64,000 nucleotides of DNA from Bicyclus anynana (taxonomy: Eukaryota > Arthropoda > Insecta > Lepidoptera > Nymphalidae): NCBI RefSeq assembly GCF_947172395.1, contig NC_069087.1, positions 17,738,889-17,802,888 of the forward strand, read 5' to 3'. Positions 1-11,635 of this stretch are shown piece by piece; within the stretch, counting starts at the first letter, position 1; every line of letters begins with the position of its first letter. Below the pieces are notes generated by a model. That model was given only the letters and a program-made list of their open reading frames with translations. It was not told the origin of the DNA and did not search any database. The translations under genes were made by a program, and so were the position numbers.

Positions 1-576
1 GTCATAACGGCCGATAATGTGTTACGGGAGTGACAGTGGAGTTATAAATCGATGCTGCTTCACGTTTGATTGTTGTTGCATCGTGGCGCATTAAGATGAA
101 CGTTAACGTAAATATGGGATGGGATATGGGAATACCTACATTCCCACTAATTGCCACACCGCGCTTTGTGTGAGGCTGTAAAATGCTAATAAAAAGTATC
201 TTTATTGTTTTTAGTTCAGTATAGATACACAGTTTATATTAATTATATTAATATCTTTTTATATTACTTAATTAATTTTATTTTAAATATTTGTGTAATA
301 ATTAATCTGCAATTAAATAACACTGTAGTGATAAAAATATTTGCTTAAAATCTGGAACGTTCCATAATTTGCAAGATTAGGATAAGGTTGCACTTTCTGT
401 GGTAGGACCTTATTAGTCCTCTAAGTATACCACATAATATAGGTACCTATTTATTAAAGAGTTTCCCGTTACTAGAGTATAACTCAGATAAGTAAAGTCA
501 GTTAAACAAAAGTCAATCGTATTTTATAAAAAAGACATACGTGCAAATTAAACTATCGTGTGTGTTATTCATATTA

Positions 577-762
577 ATTGATTATGGGACGCAGCTAAAA
601 CTCACGTGATACAACGTCGGAGTATACCCGACTAGTTTTACGGGGCCCTTAGTCATGAGTTGATTCTTGTAACGCGGCGCGATCCAAACTGCGCCGTTGC
701 GGCGAGCGTTGGGAGACTCCGACGTTGTACCACGTGAATTTTTGCCATGTTTCATAATCAAT
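577..762. mobile_element. Inverted-repeat element (MITE-like), 186 bp
   Basis: The left arm from 577 (attgattatg...cacgtgatacaacgtcgg) is repeated inverted up to 762 (ccgacgttgtaccacgtg...cataatcaat). Arms are about 48 bp with a few mismatches; CACGTGRTACAACGTCGGAGT is the best-kept block. The centre is GC-rich. There is no coding capacity and no clear target duplication. Confidence 0.7.
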
Positions 763-1318
763 AAGACATCTGTGTCCTATTTATGTAGTGGATTATTGAA
801 AACAACATTTTACAACATAAAATACACAGATATACGTGGTTAAGTCTTTTGCTCATAATATCCAGGTAGTTCTAATACCGACACATTTATTAATTTATTT
901 CACGTAACATATGCCGTGACACCGTACGCCATTATACCAGAGACAATACAAAAAAATAAAATGGCGCCAATGAGGTCACTTCATTGTTAAATTACCTATT
1001 CCTATACATTCGTATCACGCGCACACGATGTTTCCTATTATCTAATTGTTCATTCATATAAGTAACTCACACTAAATTAATAATAATTAATTAAATATGT
1101 ATTCAGAGTTATTCAGCATTATGTACTAACCTTTTATTAAAAAAAATATATTTTAGATTATTTTTTTAATAAAAAGTTAGTACTTATGCTAATGCTAAAT
1201 CTAATAAAACTTTATTACTGTATGTAGTCCTAGTAAAATATTAAACAACGTTAAAACACTAAATATGAGAAACAATTTAATTAAAAGTTAAAAAGTAGGT
1301 ACACCGAGAGAGAGCAGT

Positions 1319-1530
1319 TTGGCTGGTGGGAGGCTTCGAGCCGTGGCTAGTTACCACCCTACAAAGACGTTAGCGTTCCGGTACGATGCTGTGTAGAAAC
1401 TGAAAGGTGTGTGGATTTTCATCCTTCTCCTAACAAGTTAGTCCGCTGCCATCTTAGACTGCATCATCACTTACCATCAGGTGAGATTCTAGTCAAGGGC
1501 TAACTTGTTAAGAATAAAAAAAGAACAACA
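1319..1530 (+). mobile_element. 5'-truncated SINE copy (same family as 47253)
   Basis: Begins ggctggtgggaggcttcg and runs through gttccggtacgatg, gtgtggattttcatcc and gcatcatcacttaccatcagg to an A-rich tail. I recognise this string as a common lepidopteran SINE body. The tRNA-like head is missing. Degenerate pieces of the same body occur near 3510-3590 and 13240-13275. Confidence 0.65.
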
Positions 1531-2349
1531 TGTTTAGTTGTTAGCAGCAATGGATACAGGCCACTGACCAAATAGACCACCGCAAGCACTTCCGGTCACC
1601 TGTGGTTTTAAAATTACTAGAAAAATAATGAATTTACCATAATATTTTTTATTGAGTAATGTTGAATCTTTTAAATTTAGAATTCATATGCACAATGCAC
1701 ACCACGATTTACAACTTGAGGTTTTAGCAGTGGCTTTGACTCATATTAAAAAAACACTTAAGAATTGAACATTATCATGAACAAACAGGCTGCACGATCA
1801 AAGATCTTTGCCTTTCTTGGGGACATAAACAAAAAGTATAATATAACTATATCATACATTACATTTAATTAAATCATTCGAATTTCAAAAGTATTCTGTT
1901 TTTTTTTTAAGATATTTATGCCAAGTAAGCAACCCCTTTCAGTTTAAACTTTGAAGCGTCTGTGAAACCGCTAAGAAACTCGCACCATAAAGTAAAAACT
2001 GAGAAACAATACTTAAAATATTTATTCACGTGTCGTAAAACCCTCAGGATTGATGGGCGCGCCATGTGTAGGCGGGGTCACTCGGCAAATCTATTTTTAC
2101 TTTTTTTTCTCCGTGACACATATGGCGTTGCTCGCCATTGTTTAGCTAATGGCATGGGGTTCGCACATGGTTATAGAATTTGAAATTGGGAATCGACACG
2201 TTCATCCGTACACTTAAGAAATAATAAGAGTTTATAAGCACTCGTAATTCGTTTAGATTCGACTTTTCAGTCGTGAATTTTCTACTAAAAATATTAGAAG
2301 CGAGTATGAAGAGAATTATTGGTAGATATGAACGTATATTTTTTAAAAT

Positions 2350-2560
2350 TGTGATGTATCCAAAAGTTGGACTCGATGGTCCAGTACCCATATGGTACGA
2401 GGTCCTGGGTTCTAGTCCTGGTTCGAAATAATTTAATATTATAGCCCGCCAACCCGTATTGGAGCAGCGTGGTGAGACTATGCTTCATATCCCCTCTCAT
2501 GAGGAAGTAGATCCTTGTAGTGGGCTGTTAATAAAGGCTGATAATGATAAATGAAGAATT
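2350..2560 (+). mobile_element. tRNA-headed retroposon
   Basis: A tRNA-like head (ggactcgatggtcc ... ggtcctgggttctagtcc) is followed by cccgccaacccgtattggagcagcgtgg and the tail gggctgttaataaaggctgataatgataa. The tail is the familiar 3' end shared by lepidopteran LINEs and SINEs. It is diverged and non-coding. Confidence 0.6.
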
Positions 2561-4074
2561 TGACTTTATAATAATCTATAAGAAATATTTAAAATGCTCA
2601 GCATTCCAAAACGGCTAAATCTTTCTTTTTGTTATCTCTAAAAAAATGGGTAATTTTAGTTATATAAGAATTGCCTTTGGGGATTCCATGTTCATTATTA
2701 AGGCCCGTAAATTCACATTATAATAGCCATGAAAAACTCAATGACGTCACTGAGGTCAACCATTTCCTATCCATAACATGCGAAGTATCAATAAGACAAC
2801 AATAGGAAACCATTTATTTAGTTTTTTTAATAAAGATCATAAAAGTAATAACTGCTATACACGTTTCTTTAATTAGATATTTGGATATAGCACGTGTAAA
2901 AATTCACATATTATTCAATAAACATGGTTTTGGAGGGTAGTAATTACTTGTTTTATGCTAATTTATGTCTTAAAACAGTTGTAATAACGCCCATTTTTCT
3001 TTAGGCTGTTTTAATGTTTCTATTACCATTTTGCTATTATTTAATGTTTTGTGGGAAAACAGAAGATAATGCGATTGCTGTAGAAGCGATTTTTCTATGA
3101 ATTCATTGCTAATGATATCGAAGGGTGCGGTAGAAATCAGCTAATAAATTTGGGAAAACAATAAACTGTTTGCCCAAAATTCACTTTTATGGGAACTCCC
3201 AAATTAATGGTGGGAATTGTTTGCTTTTTAAAAAGCTTTTGATGAAATTGTGGCTTCATTAAGTAACGCACTTAGATGCGTTTATCTTTGCGTTGAAGGT
3301 TGTTTCTCTTTGACAAAACTTTTATGAATTTCCATTCCACACGCCCTTGTTTTGGTAGATATAGATAGTAGAAAACAGACTAGCTATGCTAACACAAATA
3401 CTAATGCGTTAACGTTTGTAGTAAATGTTTCTACAAGCGATTTCTCGTTCGGATAGGATGCCGCAAAGAAACCATCAAAGGTATGTGTAGAATTAAGCTA
3501 CCTCTTTTAAGTTGGCCCGCTACCATCTCAGACTGCATCGTCATTTAACATCTGTTGGGGACGCAATCAATGGTTAACTTGTCGTTAAATTTTAAAAGTT
3601 ACACCTTTTTGTATCAGTAATAGAAAAACTAACGCCTTGGCTATTAATCTGCTAACAAACAGCATGGCTATTTTAGTTTAAAGCTCGAGTGTATTCGGTC
3701 AAAGGCGATGGTTATTACTTATCAATTTGTCATCTAATGCCATGTGTTTATTTCAAAAGTTGACAAAAAGAATATCCGAAGAAATACCTACTACAGAAAT
3801 CAGAAGATTTTTAATATTTTTTCAATAATTTGCACAGTTAGAAAATAAATAAAATGGCGGATCCGAGAGTCGGTATCTCAATAATTATTTTAAACATTTT
3901 AAAGTCTTCGCAGGATGCCGGACATGTTTTGAACGACCTGCTTGTCTTTTTTCCTTTGAAACAGGTTTTGCTTCCTCTTACTTCTACCTAATTTATCTAC
4001 CTACCAATGTATTTATATAATAAAATCGTAAAATCTTATCTGTATATTGCTATATCTGTACTTATATACTATAT

Positions 4075-4112
4075 ATCTCTCTATATCTGTATATATGATG
4101 TATATCTGTATA
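4075..4112. repeat. TATATCTGTA-type microsatellite
   Basis: Imperfect copies of tatatctgtata in AT-rich DNA, part of a longer run starting near 4036. Simple repeat, no gene. Confidence 0.6.
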
Positions 4113-4596
4113 TACTTCCCAACTCTGGATTGCTATTGAGATATTTCATTAATGTAAGAAAAAAATCAATATTTCAAAGCTGGTCTCAGGGCTCAAACCA
4201 TCATGATTCGTAACAGGCTATTTTTTTGTTTTATAGTAAGTTTTTTTTTTGTTTTACTGTAAGTTTACGTAACAGGCTAAACACTAAAGCAACGCAGATT
4301 TCCCACCTCCATAACATAGTGTAGGTACTTGGTACTATTCTTTCGGGCACGCTTAGATGGATGGCTTGCGGCTTCTACTACGATTTGACCTCAATTACTA
4401 TAAGCCTTAATTGAAATTGAAATGAAATGAAATTTATTGCTAAAATAAATCATTTTACAATGGTGCTGAGGACCCTGATTTAAGTTTGATAAACCTGTAT
4501 CTCAGGATCCTCGCTCTTCCTACTTATAATAAAAATAATTTTAACAATTATGAAGGATATGGATTAACAGAAATTAAAACTAACATGCAAAATAAT

Positions 4597-4625
4597 TGTG
4601 TGTGTGTGTGTATGGGTGCGTGTGT

Positions 4626-4657
<32 letters not shown>
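4597..4657. repeat. (GT)n microsatellite
   Basis: Interrupted (GT)n of about 60 bases; the longest pure part is near 4632-4657. It accounts for the Cys/Val-repeat frame across it. Confidence 0.9.
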
Positions 4658-5498
4658 TTTATTGTGATTCTAATTAGCTTTGTACCAGATAATCTCTAAA
4701 AAAATTGAGTTTTATTAGTAATTAATTACTGTCTACAGTAGCTACCCTTTGACAGTAATTACTAATTACCCAGTTTAAAATAGGTACCTTTTGTTCTTCC
4801 GAAAAAAAGCCCCAATATTTAACACGCTTTAACAAAGCTTACAGTGTAATTAGCTTTTAACGTCGTAACTTTAACATGTTAATTTTAACATAACAAACGG
4901 CAGCGTTTTATGGCGCGAGGAAATTATTTATGGCGTCCCGAAATAGTGCGAAGTCAGCGAGATTGACGGGAGACTAATTTCATACAAGTATTACAGCCAT
5001 TTTAAATAATACACCCCATGTTTGTGGCTTGCTAGATTATGGTGGCTAAGTGTGGGGAAAATGTAGGATAGTCTTATCGGCGCAATGACATTTTGTGCGT
5101 TATTATGGTTTGTATTTCGTTACGAAAATTTGTTATAAATTCTACCGCCTTTGTCTTTTTTAATCAAATAATGTAGCCAAATATGTAAACGACTGATGGT
5201 TAGATTAATTATAAAAAAAACCGATTATTGATTTTTGCGCAAAAAATGAGCACCCCTGTGTCACGAGTCGAGGCAAATATCCTAGCCTTGCTAACGATGA
5301 AATAATTCGGAGGAATATTTTGGCACTCCTAAGGGTCTCCACGGCAAAAGGGACAAATATGTAACTCTCGGTCAGAGGGGCTTTTTTGTGCAGTTTTCAG
5401 CTTTTTCAGTTTCTGTGATACATACTGAATTAATCAAATAATGACGATGAATAATATAATAATCTTACCATTCTAATATTTATTAATATTGACTAAAC

Positions 5499-5548
5499 CC
5501 TTCATAACATGTTTGACAACTGTCTAGATGTCAAACATGTTATGAAGG
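5499..5548. repeat. Perfect 20-bp stem hairpin with 10-nt loop
   Basis: Arm CCTTCATAACATGTTTGACA at 5499-5518 is repeated as its exact reverse complement at 5529-5548. The loop is actgtctaga. No flanking element was recognised. Confidence 0.85.
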
Positions 5549-5832
5549 ATGATGTCTGGAAGTCCTGGTTTTTCAGTATGAAATGGTAACCCCATTACCG
5601 CAAATAGTGGGTATCTATCAATGTGACATTTACATGATCCTAAACTTTTACTTTGTTACTTCAGAATTACACACATAAGAATGAATTTTTTCGGTAAGTA
5701 ACGTTAAAATTAGAAATTCCTTAAAAGTTATAAAGCTTAATTTTCTTACTTTTACCTAAATATACACCAAATTAGTAACAATCAAAGAGGAATGCCCACC
5801 GGCCAATACAACGTCCGCCCCGAGAACCCAGG

Positions 5833-6066
5833 TATCATCATCATCATCATCATCATGTCAGACGATGGACGTCCACTGCAGGACATGGACCTTTTGTAGG
5901 GACTTCCAAACGTCACGATACTGAGCCATCTGCATCCAGCGAATACCTGCGACTCGTTTGATGTCATCAGTCCACCTGGTGGGGGGTCGACCAACACTGC
6001 GCTTTCTAGTGCGGGGTTGCCATTCCAGCACCTTGGGACCCCAATGGCCATCGGCTCTTCGAACTA
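5833..6066 (-). mobile_element. RTE-type LINE 3' end (reverse transcriptase C-terminus and tail)
   Basis: Read on the minus strand from about 6066, an open frame gives RRADGHWGPKVLEW ... SVGRPPTRWTDDIKRVAG ... RDVWKSLQKVHVLQWTSIV and a stop at 5860-5858. (GATGAT)n follows. This is the familiar C-terminal end of endonuclease-reverse transcriptase ORFs in insect RTE-like LINEs. It is 5'-truncated, as is usual for LINE copies. The frame is intact over its short length. Confidence 0.8.
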
Positions 6067-6848
6067 TGAACTATGTACTATGTGTCCAGGTACCCCCGTG
6101 AACCCGTGGTGTGAAAGTAAAAAGATGATATTATGATGTAAGTATTTAACATTTGACATTGTGACATATAAAGCTGTATTATTTTTTCTGTTATCAACTA
6201 ACTTAACAACCAAGAAAACGAACAATCAAACCGATCATAAGTCTTCAAAAATGTCGTAAAACTCAGGCTCTATGGTCGACGATCTTTGCTTGTCCCCGTT
6301 GGGATTAAATTAAAGATGAATAAAAAATGTCGTGAAACGTAGCAAACTTTTAATAAAGTAATAAATTTACCCCTCTAGTAGGCTGATAATGATGATGGCA
6401 TAGAAAATATATAGGTCCTGATGATTATGAAATAATGAAAATTACTTGAACATTTTTTCTTGTGCAGTTTGAAACCAACACATATTTTTCAATTTAATAT
6501 TAATTGTTAAAATTTAAATTTTATAATGACGCCACCCGCATATTGTCTTCAATGAATATGTATGAAGGTCATTTAATTAAATACATACCCACCCCAACGC
6601 GATAACCGTAGGGTGCTGTCAATCAAACACTTCAACCCCTATATTCATTAATGAATACGTATTACGTACCCAATACCCATTGAGAGTCTTCCGTTCTTCC
6701 CTACTTTTATAAAGTTGGCAAAAATAATGCATGGTAGTAAAGCGTTACTGTTTAGAAAGCATACAGTTCGGGAAACTTCCTTACTATTCGTAGACATAGT
6801 GGACATTCGCATGATTACTAAAACTGCGCCTATGGTTAAACAAGTAAA

Positions 6849-7013
6849 GCCTCAATAGCTCAACGGTAAGAGCGGTTTGACTCATCACCGAGGGGTGGTG
6901 GTTCAATCCTCACCCCGTTGGCCTATTGTCGTACCCACTCCTAGCACAGTCTTTCCCGACTAGTTGGAAGAGAATGGGAATTTTGGTCATATTATAAAAA
7001 ATATGGTAAACAT
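6849..7013 (+). mobile_element. tRNA-derived SINE
   Basis: The head has a box A (tagctcaacgg, 6856-6866) and a box B (ggttcaatcct, 6900-6910) at normal tRNA spacing. A non-tRNA body follows (tattgtcgtacccactcctagcac ... gggaattttggtcat). The acceptor stem does not pair well, so it is not a working tRNA gene. I recognise the sequence as a widespread lepidopteran SINE. Confidence 0.75.
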
Positions 7014-7935
7014 CCTTTGTTTTTTTTTTTAAGTAGCGTTTGAACATGACTGCTCACTAAGAATTAGGTGACGATAAAAAATTCTTACGTGGATTTTGAG
7101 TGAAAAGTTTAGTTATTTTTATTGCAATTGATAATGCTGTACTGTAAAAATTAATAATATAGTGTTTTAGCAGACATCTTATAATCCACAGATTTAATTT
7201 GCAAAAATAAATTTACAATAAATTAAAACAAAAAAAAAAAAATTGTTTACTTCTTAGCTGTATTAAGATAAATCATACTAATCGTTATTACTGTTATATA
7301 GCCAAAATATATACCGAACTGTACATAAAACTGTGGTAAACCATGAAGACTCGTAGTACATTCATGAAGACAAGGGCTGTCCGCTAGCTGCGCCCGCGCA
7401 CGGGGTATTAATGACCCTCTTTATGTCGATGGCTCGCCGGAGGGCAGGATGTTAGGATACTTCGGTTTTTATGCCTTCCAACTATTTGGAGTGTGTTTGA
7501 GTTCTTTGTTTTCTTTGAGTTTGTGTTGGCATAAATGTACTTACCTAACTTTTTTTTTTCATTTTGGCATTTATGATTAGTTTGTGTTTTTTTTTATTTT
7601 AAAAATATTGAGGTGGATCGCTTTAATTAATAGTAAGTATGTTAATATAACAATATGTTATATTATCATCCTTACTAATCCTAATCCTGTTAATATAACA
7701 ATTTGACATGATGACAAATAGGAATATATTTTAATCGACTTCAAAAAAGAGGTTGTTCTCAATTTGATCGGTATGTTTTTAAATATCATCTGTCACACAA
7801 TGAGTAATTAAAAACAATTGGGAATAAATGAAACATTATATTAAAAAGCAATACTTATAATAAATTAATAAATGAAGAACAACAAATGTTTCTAGCATGT
7901 TTGCTCCGTGAGGTTAATGGTGATACATCAGATAA

Positions 7936-8215
7936 AGTCATTTAAAAAAAAAAGAACGGATAACGATTGCATATAACAAGAGTAAACTTAAGTATGAGCA
8001 GTCTGTCAAGCTCGAAGTACTTCGCATGCGCTGCGGGCGGTGCGGCCGCTGCAGGCAGCTGCGCGCGCACGTGGCGTCGGAAGTGAGCACGCAAGTCCTG
8101 ACCATTGTTCACTGCGCCCTCCGCCGGATATATGCGAATACTATCGATCGATAGCATATCATATCGATCGATAGATCATATTGTAATCTATGGAGCGCGC
8201 GTTTGGAACCCTCGT
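7936..8215. other. Isolated GC-rich island with ATCGATCGAT palindromes
   Basis: About 200 bp of CpG-rich sequence inside AT-rich DNA. It includes gcgggcggtgcggccgctgcagg and two palindromes (CTATCGATCGATAG at 8141, TATCGATCGATA at 8162). A plus frame from 7936 to 8155 reads LRMRCGRCGRCRQLRAHVASE; the Cys spacing recalls the start of a Sprouty-type domain but does not continue as one. The minus frame is Ala-rich. Promoter, exon relic or repeat cannot be told apart. Confidence 0.35.
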
Positions 8216-8262
8216 AACTTTAGTTTTAAGTTTTCGACTATTATTACCAATTAAGTTAAATT

Positions 8263-8530
8263 ATGACATAATCTTGACCTTTCAAAAGTGCTTGTAAACT
8301 AAGCCTAATTGAAATAAATGAATTTTGAATTTTTTTTTATGATTTGCTAAAGTATTATTTATTGAAGTAACAAGCCAAAATCAAAATCATAAATCATTTA
8401 TTTCAAGTAGGCTCACTTTACAAGCACTTTTGACACGTCAGTTGACTATTTGTAAAGATTCTACCACCGGTTCGGAAGGCAGGTTTTGCTGAGAAGAAAC
8501 CGGCAAGAAACTCAACAGTTGCTCTTTTTA
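8263..8530. repeat. Two copies of one retroposon tail in convergent orientation
   Basis: 8263-8339 on plus ends caaaagtgcttgtaaactaag ... gaaataaatgaattttgaattttttttt. 8377-8530 on minus ends the same way, reading tttcaagtaggctcactttacaagcacttttgac and ccggttcggaaggcaggtt on plus. Their 3' tails face each other about 40 bp apart and form a large imperfect hairpin. The unit recurs at 14315, 50212 and 58934. Confidence 0.7.
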
Positions 8531-8611
8531 AAAAAAATCATACAGTATTATAATTTAAAAAAACACAGTACTATAATTTAAAACAGTATTATAATTTAAA
8601 AGCCATCCATG

Positions 8612-9110
8612 CTTGATATTATAAATGCGAAAGTAAGTCTGCCTGTCTGTTCTTTTCACGAGTTAACCGCTGATATGATTTGGTTGAAGGTTTTAGATGC
8701 TTTGGACCTTGGAGAACAATATAGCACACAACATACTTTTCTCGGAAAATCCTGATAAATTCCATAGGTTCTTTAGGAAATACATACTGTAGGCGAACAG
8801 AGCCCCGGGGTTTTCTAGTATAAAATAATTAATACATATTACAATTTATATGTTCATAATACCTAGTCTGTCTGTAATTTTAAAATAACTTTGTTTCTCA
8901 AGTGTTTATAGCTATTATTTATACGATAGCAAATCGCAAACAAGCTTTTTAAAATTTAGCCTGTCTTTTGTTTATCCGGGCTAATCTTTGGAACGGTTGG
9001 ACCGATTTTAATGTGAATTTCATTGAAAGATAGAGGGTGTTATTGAGCAACACATAGGCTACTTTTAATTCCGGAAAAATCAAAAGTTCCCGTTGGATTT
9101 GTGCAAAACT
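8612..9110 (+). mobile_element. Fragments of a dispersed non-autonomous element
   Basis: Contains ttataaatgcgaaagtaagtctgcctgtctg and, further on, ggaccgattttaatgtgaa, cacataggctacttttaattccgg and atcaaaagttcccg. I recognise these as parts of a very common lepidopteran interspersed repeat; 52228-52440 carries the reverse orientation. No ORF. Confidence 0.55.
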
Positions 9111-9646
9111 GTATTTTACACGAATGTTAGAGGTGTATTTCCAACTTCCACGCTAACCCGCTTCTACCTTTATAGACAGTAATTAGTAAATTATATTTAT
9201 CACACACAGTGTTACAGTGTTCACAATATACTTAACCGATCCTTTTAAATTTTTAGACATGTTCGAACAAGATTAAGGTTTGTACCGACCGGCGACAGGT
9301 CTTTGTTTAAAAAACCAGTTTGTCGATGTATTTTTTATACTAATGGGCTTTTTTTAATTTTCTTCGCTACATTAATTCCACTAGCCGAAGATTAATAGTC
9401 ATCCTTGTGTCCTTGTCGATATTATTTAAAACGGTAGGTAGGTCGGTGATCATTAATTGTTTAAGTTTTTTATATAACATTTAGATTGCTAAATTAATAT
9501 TTATGCAATAATTTGCAATACGTTTATTTTTTATTTTGTAATAGCATCAAAGTATTGCAATTATAAAAACAAATTACATACATAGGTACTCTGACTTAAG
9601 GGAGCTTTAGATAAAGTTTCGGCATGTCTGACCGTCCGTCCTGTAT

Positions 9647-9691
9647 TAATTCTAAGTTCTAAAAGTGACAGCCTTTTAGAACTTAGAATTA
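9647..9691. repeat. Perfect 19-bp stem hairpin with 7-nt loop
   Basis: TAATTCTAAGTTCTAAAAG at 9647-9665 is exactly inverted at 9673-9691; the loop is tgacagc. Nothing around it identifies a mobile element. Confidence 0.85.
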
Positions 9692-11063
9692 CTACTATAC
9701 TTTGGCATAGTTATTTCTAAAATAAACATAAAATAAAGTTTTTCTGTTTGTTACCTGCCTACTAATTACTTAATTACCTTCTTAATTAATACAAAATATT
9801 GATCTCTAAAAGCTAACATTTGCTTTGCTTAACGTTTTTTTTCTATTTTTTAATTATTTATTAATTAACTATTAGTCACTACTTTATGTACCTTCCTACC
9901 TAAAACTAAATAACACTCAGTGTACCATTGAATTATCAATGTGGAATCAAGCTTTTTTACGTTAACGTAAGCTTTTAGGAAGGAAAATTAATTGCTTTCT
10001 GAGTTTTAAAAAAAACAAATGTAAAATGTCAGCTTCCATTTATGACGTGAAGCACTTTTTGCGTCTTTGCCACGTCAAAGTCTGGTTAAATCGAAGGGTG
10101 CCACCCTTCGGAATGCCACGTGCAGTTATTTTCTGCATTTATGTACCGTTGCTAATTCTTGAATCATTGCATATAAGGCCGAGGGGGCCCTATAATAGAA
10201 CCCCTGGATATGAGAGAACTTTATAATAACAGCACTTTTTATGGCACTCATTCATATTCTTAGATGTCTATGAATTACTTAAATTCAATAAATTCAAAAA
10301 ATCTTTAAAAGTTTAGGAAAACTCCAAATATTCCACAATTTTTCCACAAAATTCGTACCAATATCAAATATCCGAAAATTCGTTACTTTAAACGCAAAAT
10401 CGGTTTCACAGTTTTCAAATTTGATTTTCACAGTTAGCTTGAATCATACAAAATATTCGTTATTCTGGTATTAAGGATAAGATTGGAAGAAGGGGAAAAC
10501 GTACATTTCCTCGATTTTAGTTATTTCCTATTTAGTTTTTCCTACGTTAGAACAAGATATATTAAAGTACATAGTGAAAAAAGTTATTATGTAATGATGA
10601 GGGATATGCGGGCAATACGATTCAATTTTTAATCGACTTTGAAAGAAGAAGAATGTTAAGTATCTAGGATTTATCGAAAGCTTTATATATTTTTTTTGGA
10701 CATGACCTAATTGAAGACTAACTAGGAATAATCGTGAAATTTGTTTGTTAAAAGTAAAATTTGTTTGAAAGGACCTAAGGACCAAGTCAAATAGGTAGTG
10801 TTCTATAAATATTGCTTTGTTTTTGTCACCACTTTCAAATCAACCAGTAGATACATAGAACAAAAGTACCTTTGATGACATTTTTCGGTTTTTAGTGTAC
10901 CTACTTAATATGTAAGTACATCGCTTTATTTTCTGAATTCAATTGAATTAAAAAAATATGCATCAAAATTATTTCTCATAGTTAAGTAGACAGATAGCAC
11001 TGCTACAGTTTATTTTAAGAGTTAGTAGGTAGGTAAGTAGATTATAACTTCACGGTACTTTAA

Positions 11064-11437
11064 TTAGCAGATCTCAAAAGATATTTCACTCAGTTCAAAT
11101 GGCGCGCGAATGCAATTAAAACCAATATTCTGCAGTCCATCGACCGAAGGACTTATTTTGTGCAAAACTTTTACAAAAGCGGTCAATTTAGAAGCGGTAA
11201 GGTGACCGCCCCGACGATAAACAAAAGCATCGGACCCACAAGCTCCCAATACCAGTCTGTGCAACACGCACACGCAAGCAACCCTACGCACACACGCGCG
11301 TGCCGTACACGTCGCAACTTGCACAGGCTGTAAGTTTTGATGGCATCGCAATCGCATTCGTCCGCCGGTCGTCGTGTGGAGCGCACGTGTCGCTCGCGTC
11401 GAGTTTAGTGAACGTGTAGTGCTTATGGACAGTCAAA
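11064..11437 (+). promoter_or_regulatory. Probable Traf4 promoter and 5' UTR, CpG-containing
   Basis: The 370 bases before the Traf4 ATG are much richer in G+C and CpG than the surroundings (for example cacacacgcgcgtgccgtacacgtcg). An arthropod initiator-like TCAGT occurs at 11090-11094, and no clear TATA box sits at the right distance. The transcription start is inferred only from composition. A short upstream ORF starts at 11425. Confidence 0.45.
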
Positions 11438-11487
11438 ATGGTGCGAAGCCTGTCGCAGTGGACGAAGACCCTCAGCTTCCCGGCTAG
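11425..11487 (+). CDS. Upstream ORF overlapping the Traf4 start
   Basis: An ATG at 11425 lies 13 bases before the Traf4 ATG, in another frame. It runs 20 codons (MDSQNGAKPVAVDEDPQLPG) to TAG at 11485-11487, inside coding exon 1. Such an overlapping uORF would lower initiation at the main start unless ribosomes bypass it. It is seen in the sequence; its translation is not shown. Confidence 0.4.
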   Translation: MDSQNGAKPVAVDEDPQLPG

Positions 11488-11635
11488 GTTATCTCCTAAT
11501 CGCACATCGAAGGAGAGCGTGGTCAATGTCCAGCCGGGCTCCCCCGGGGTGTCTCCGACCCCCAGCGCTTCATCTCTCCCGCAAGGCTCTGACAAAACAA
11601 TATCGCCGATCCCTATCACGGAAATCAGCCAAATA
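11438..11635 (+). CDS. Traf4: Traf4 coding exon 1 (residues 1-66)
   Basis: ATG at 11438 with an A-rich context (caaaATGG) and donor gtaagt at 11636. It encodes MVRSLSQWTK followed by a Ser/Pro/Thr-rich segment that is probably disordered. The length is exactly 66 codons, so it joins exon 2 in phase 0. I recall a similar MVRSL-type start in fly Traf4, but that is from memory. It lies in a locally GC-rich block with many CpGs, as expected for a first exon. Confidence 0.8.

Noticed and set aside
6849..6922. tRNA gene with intact A and B boxes
   Set aside because: The acceptor stem does not pair and a SINE body follows; it is a retroposon head.
11284..11619. 111-codon minus-strand ORF over Traf4 exon 1
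   Set aside because: It is antisense to a GC-rich coding exon and resembles no protein; it is a shadow frame.
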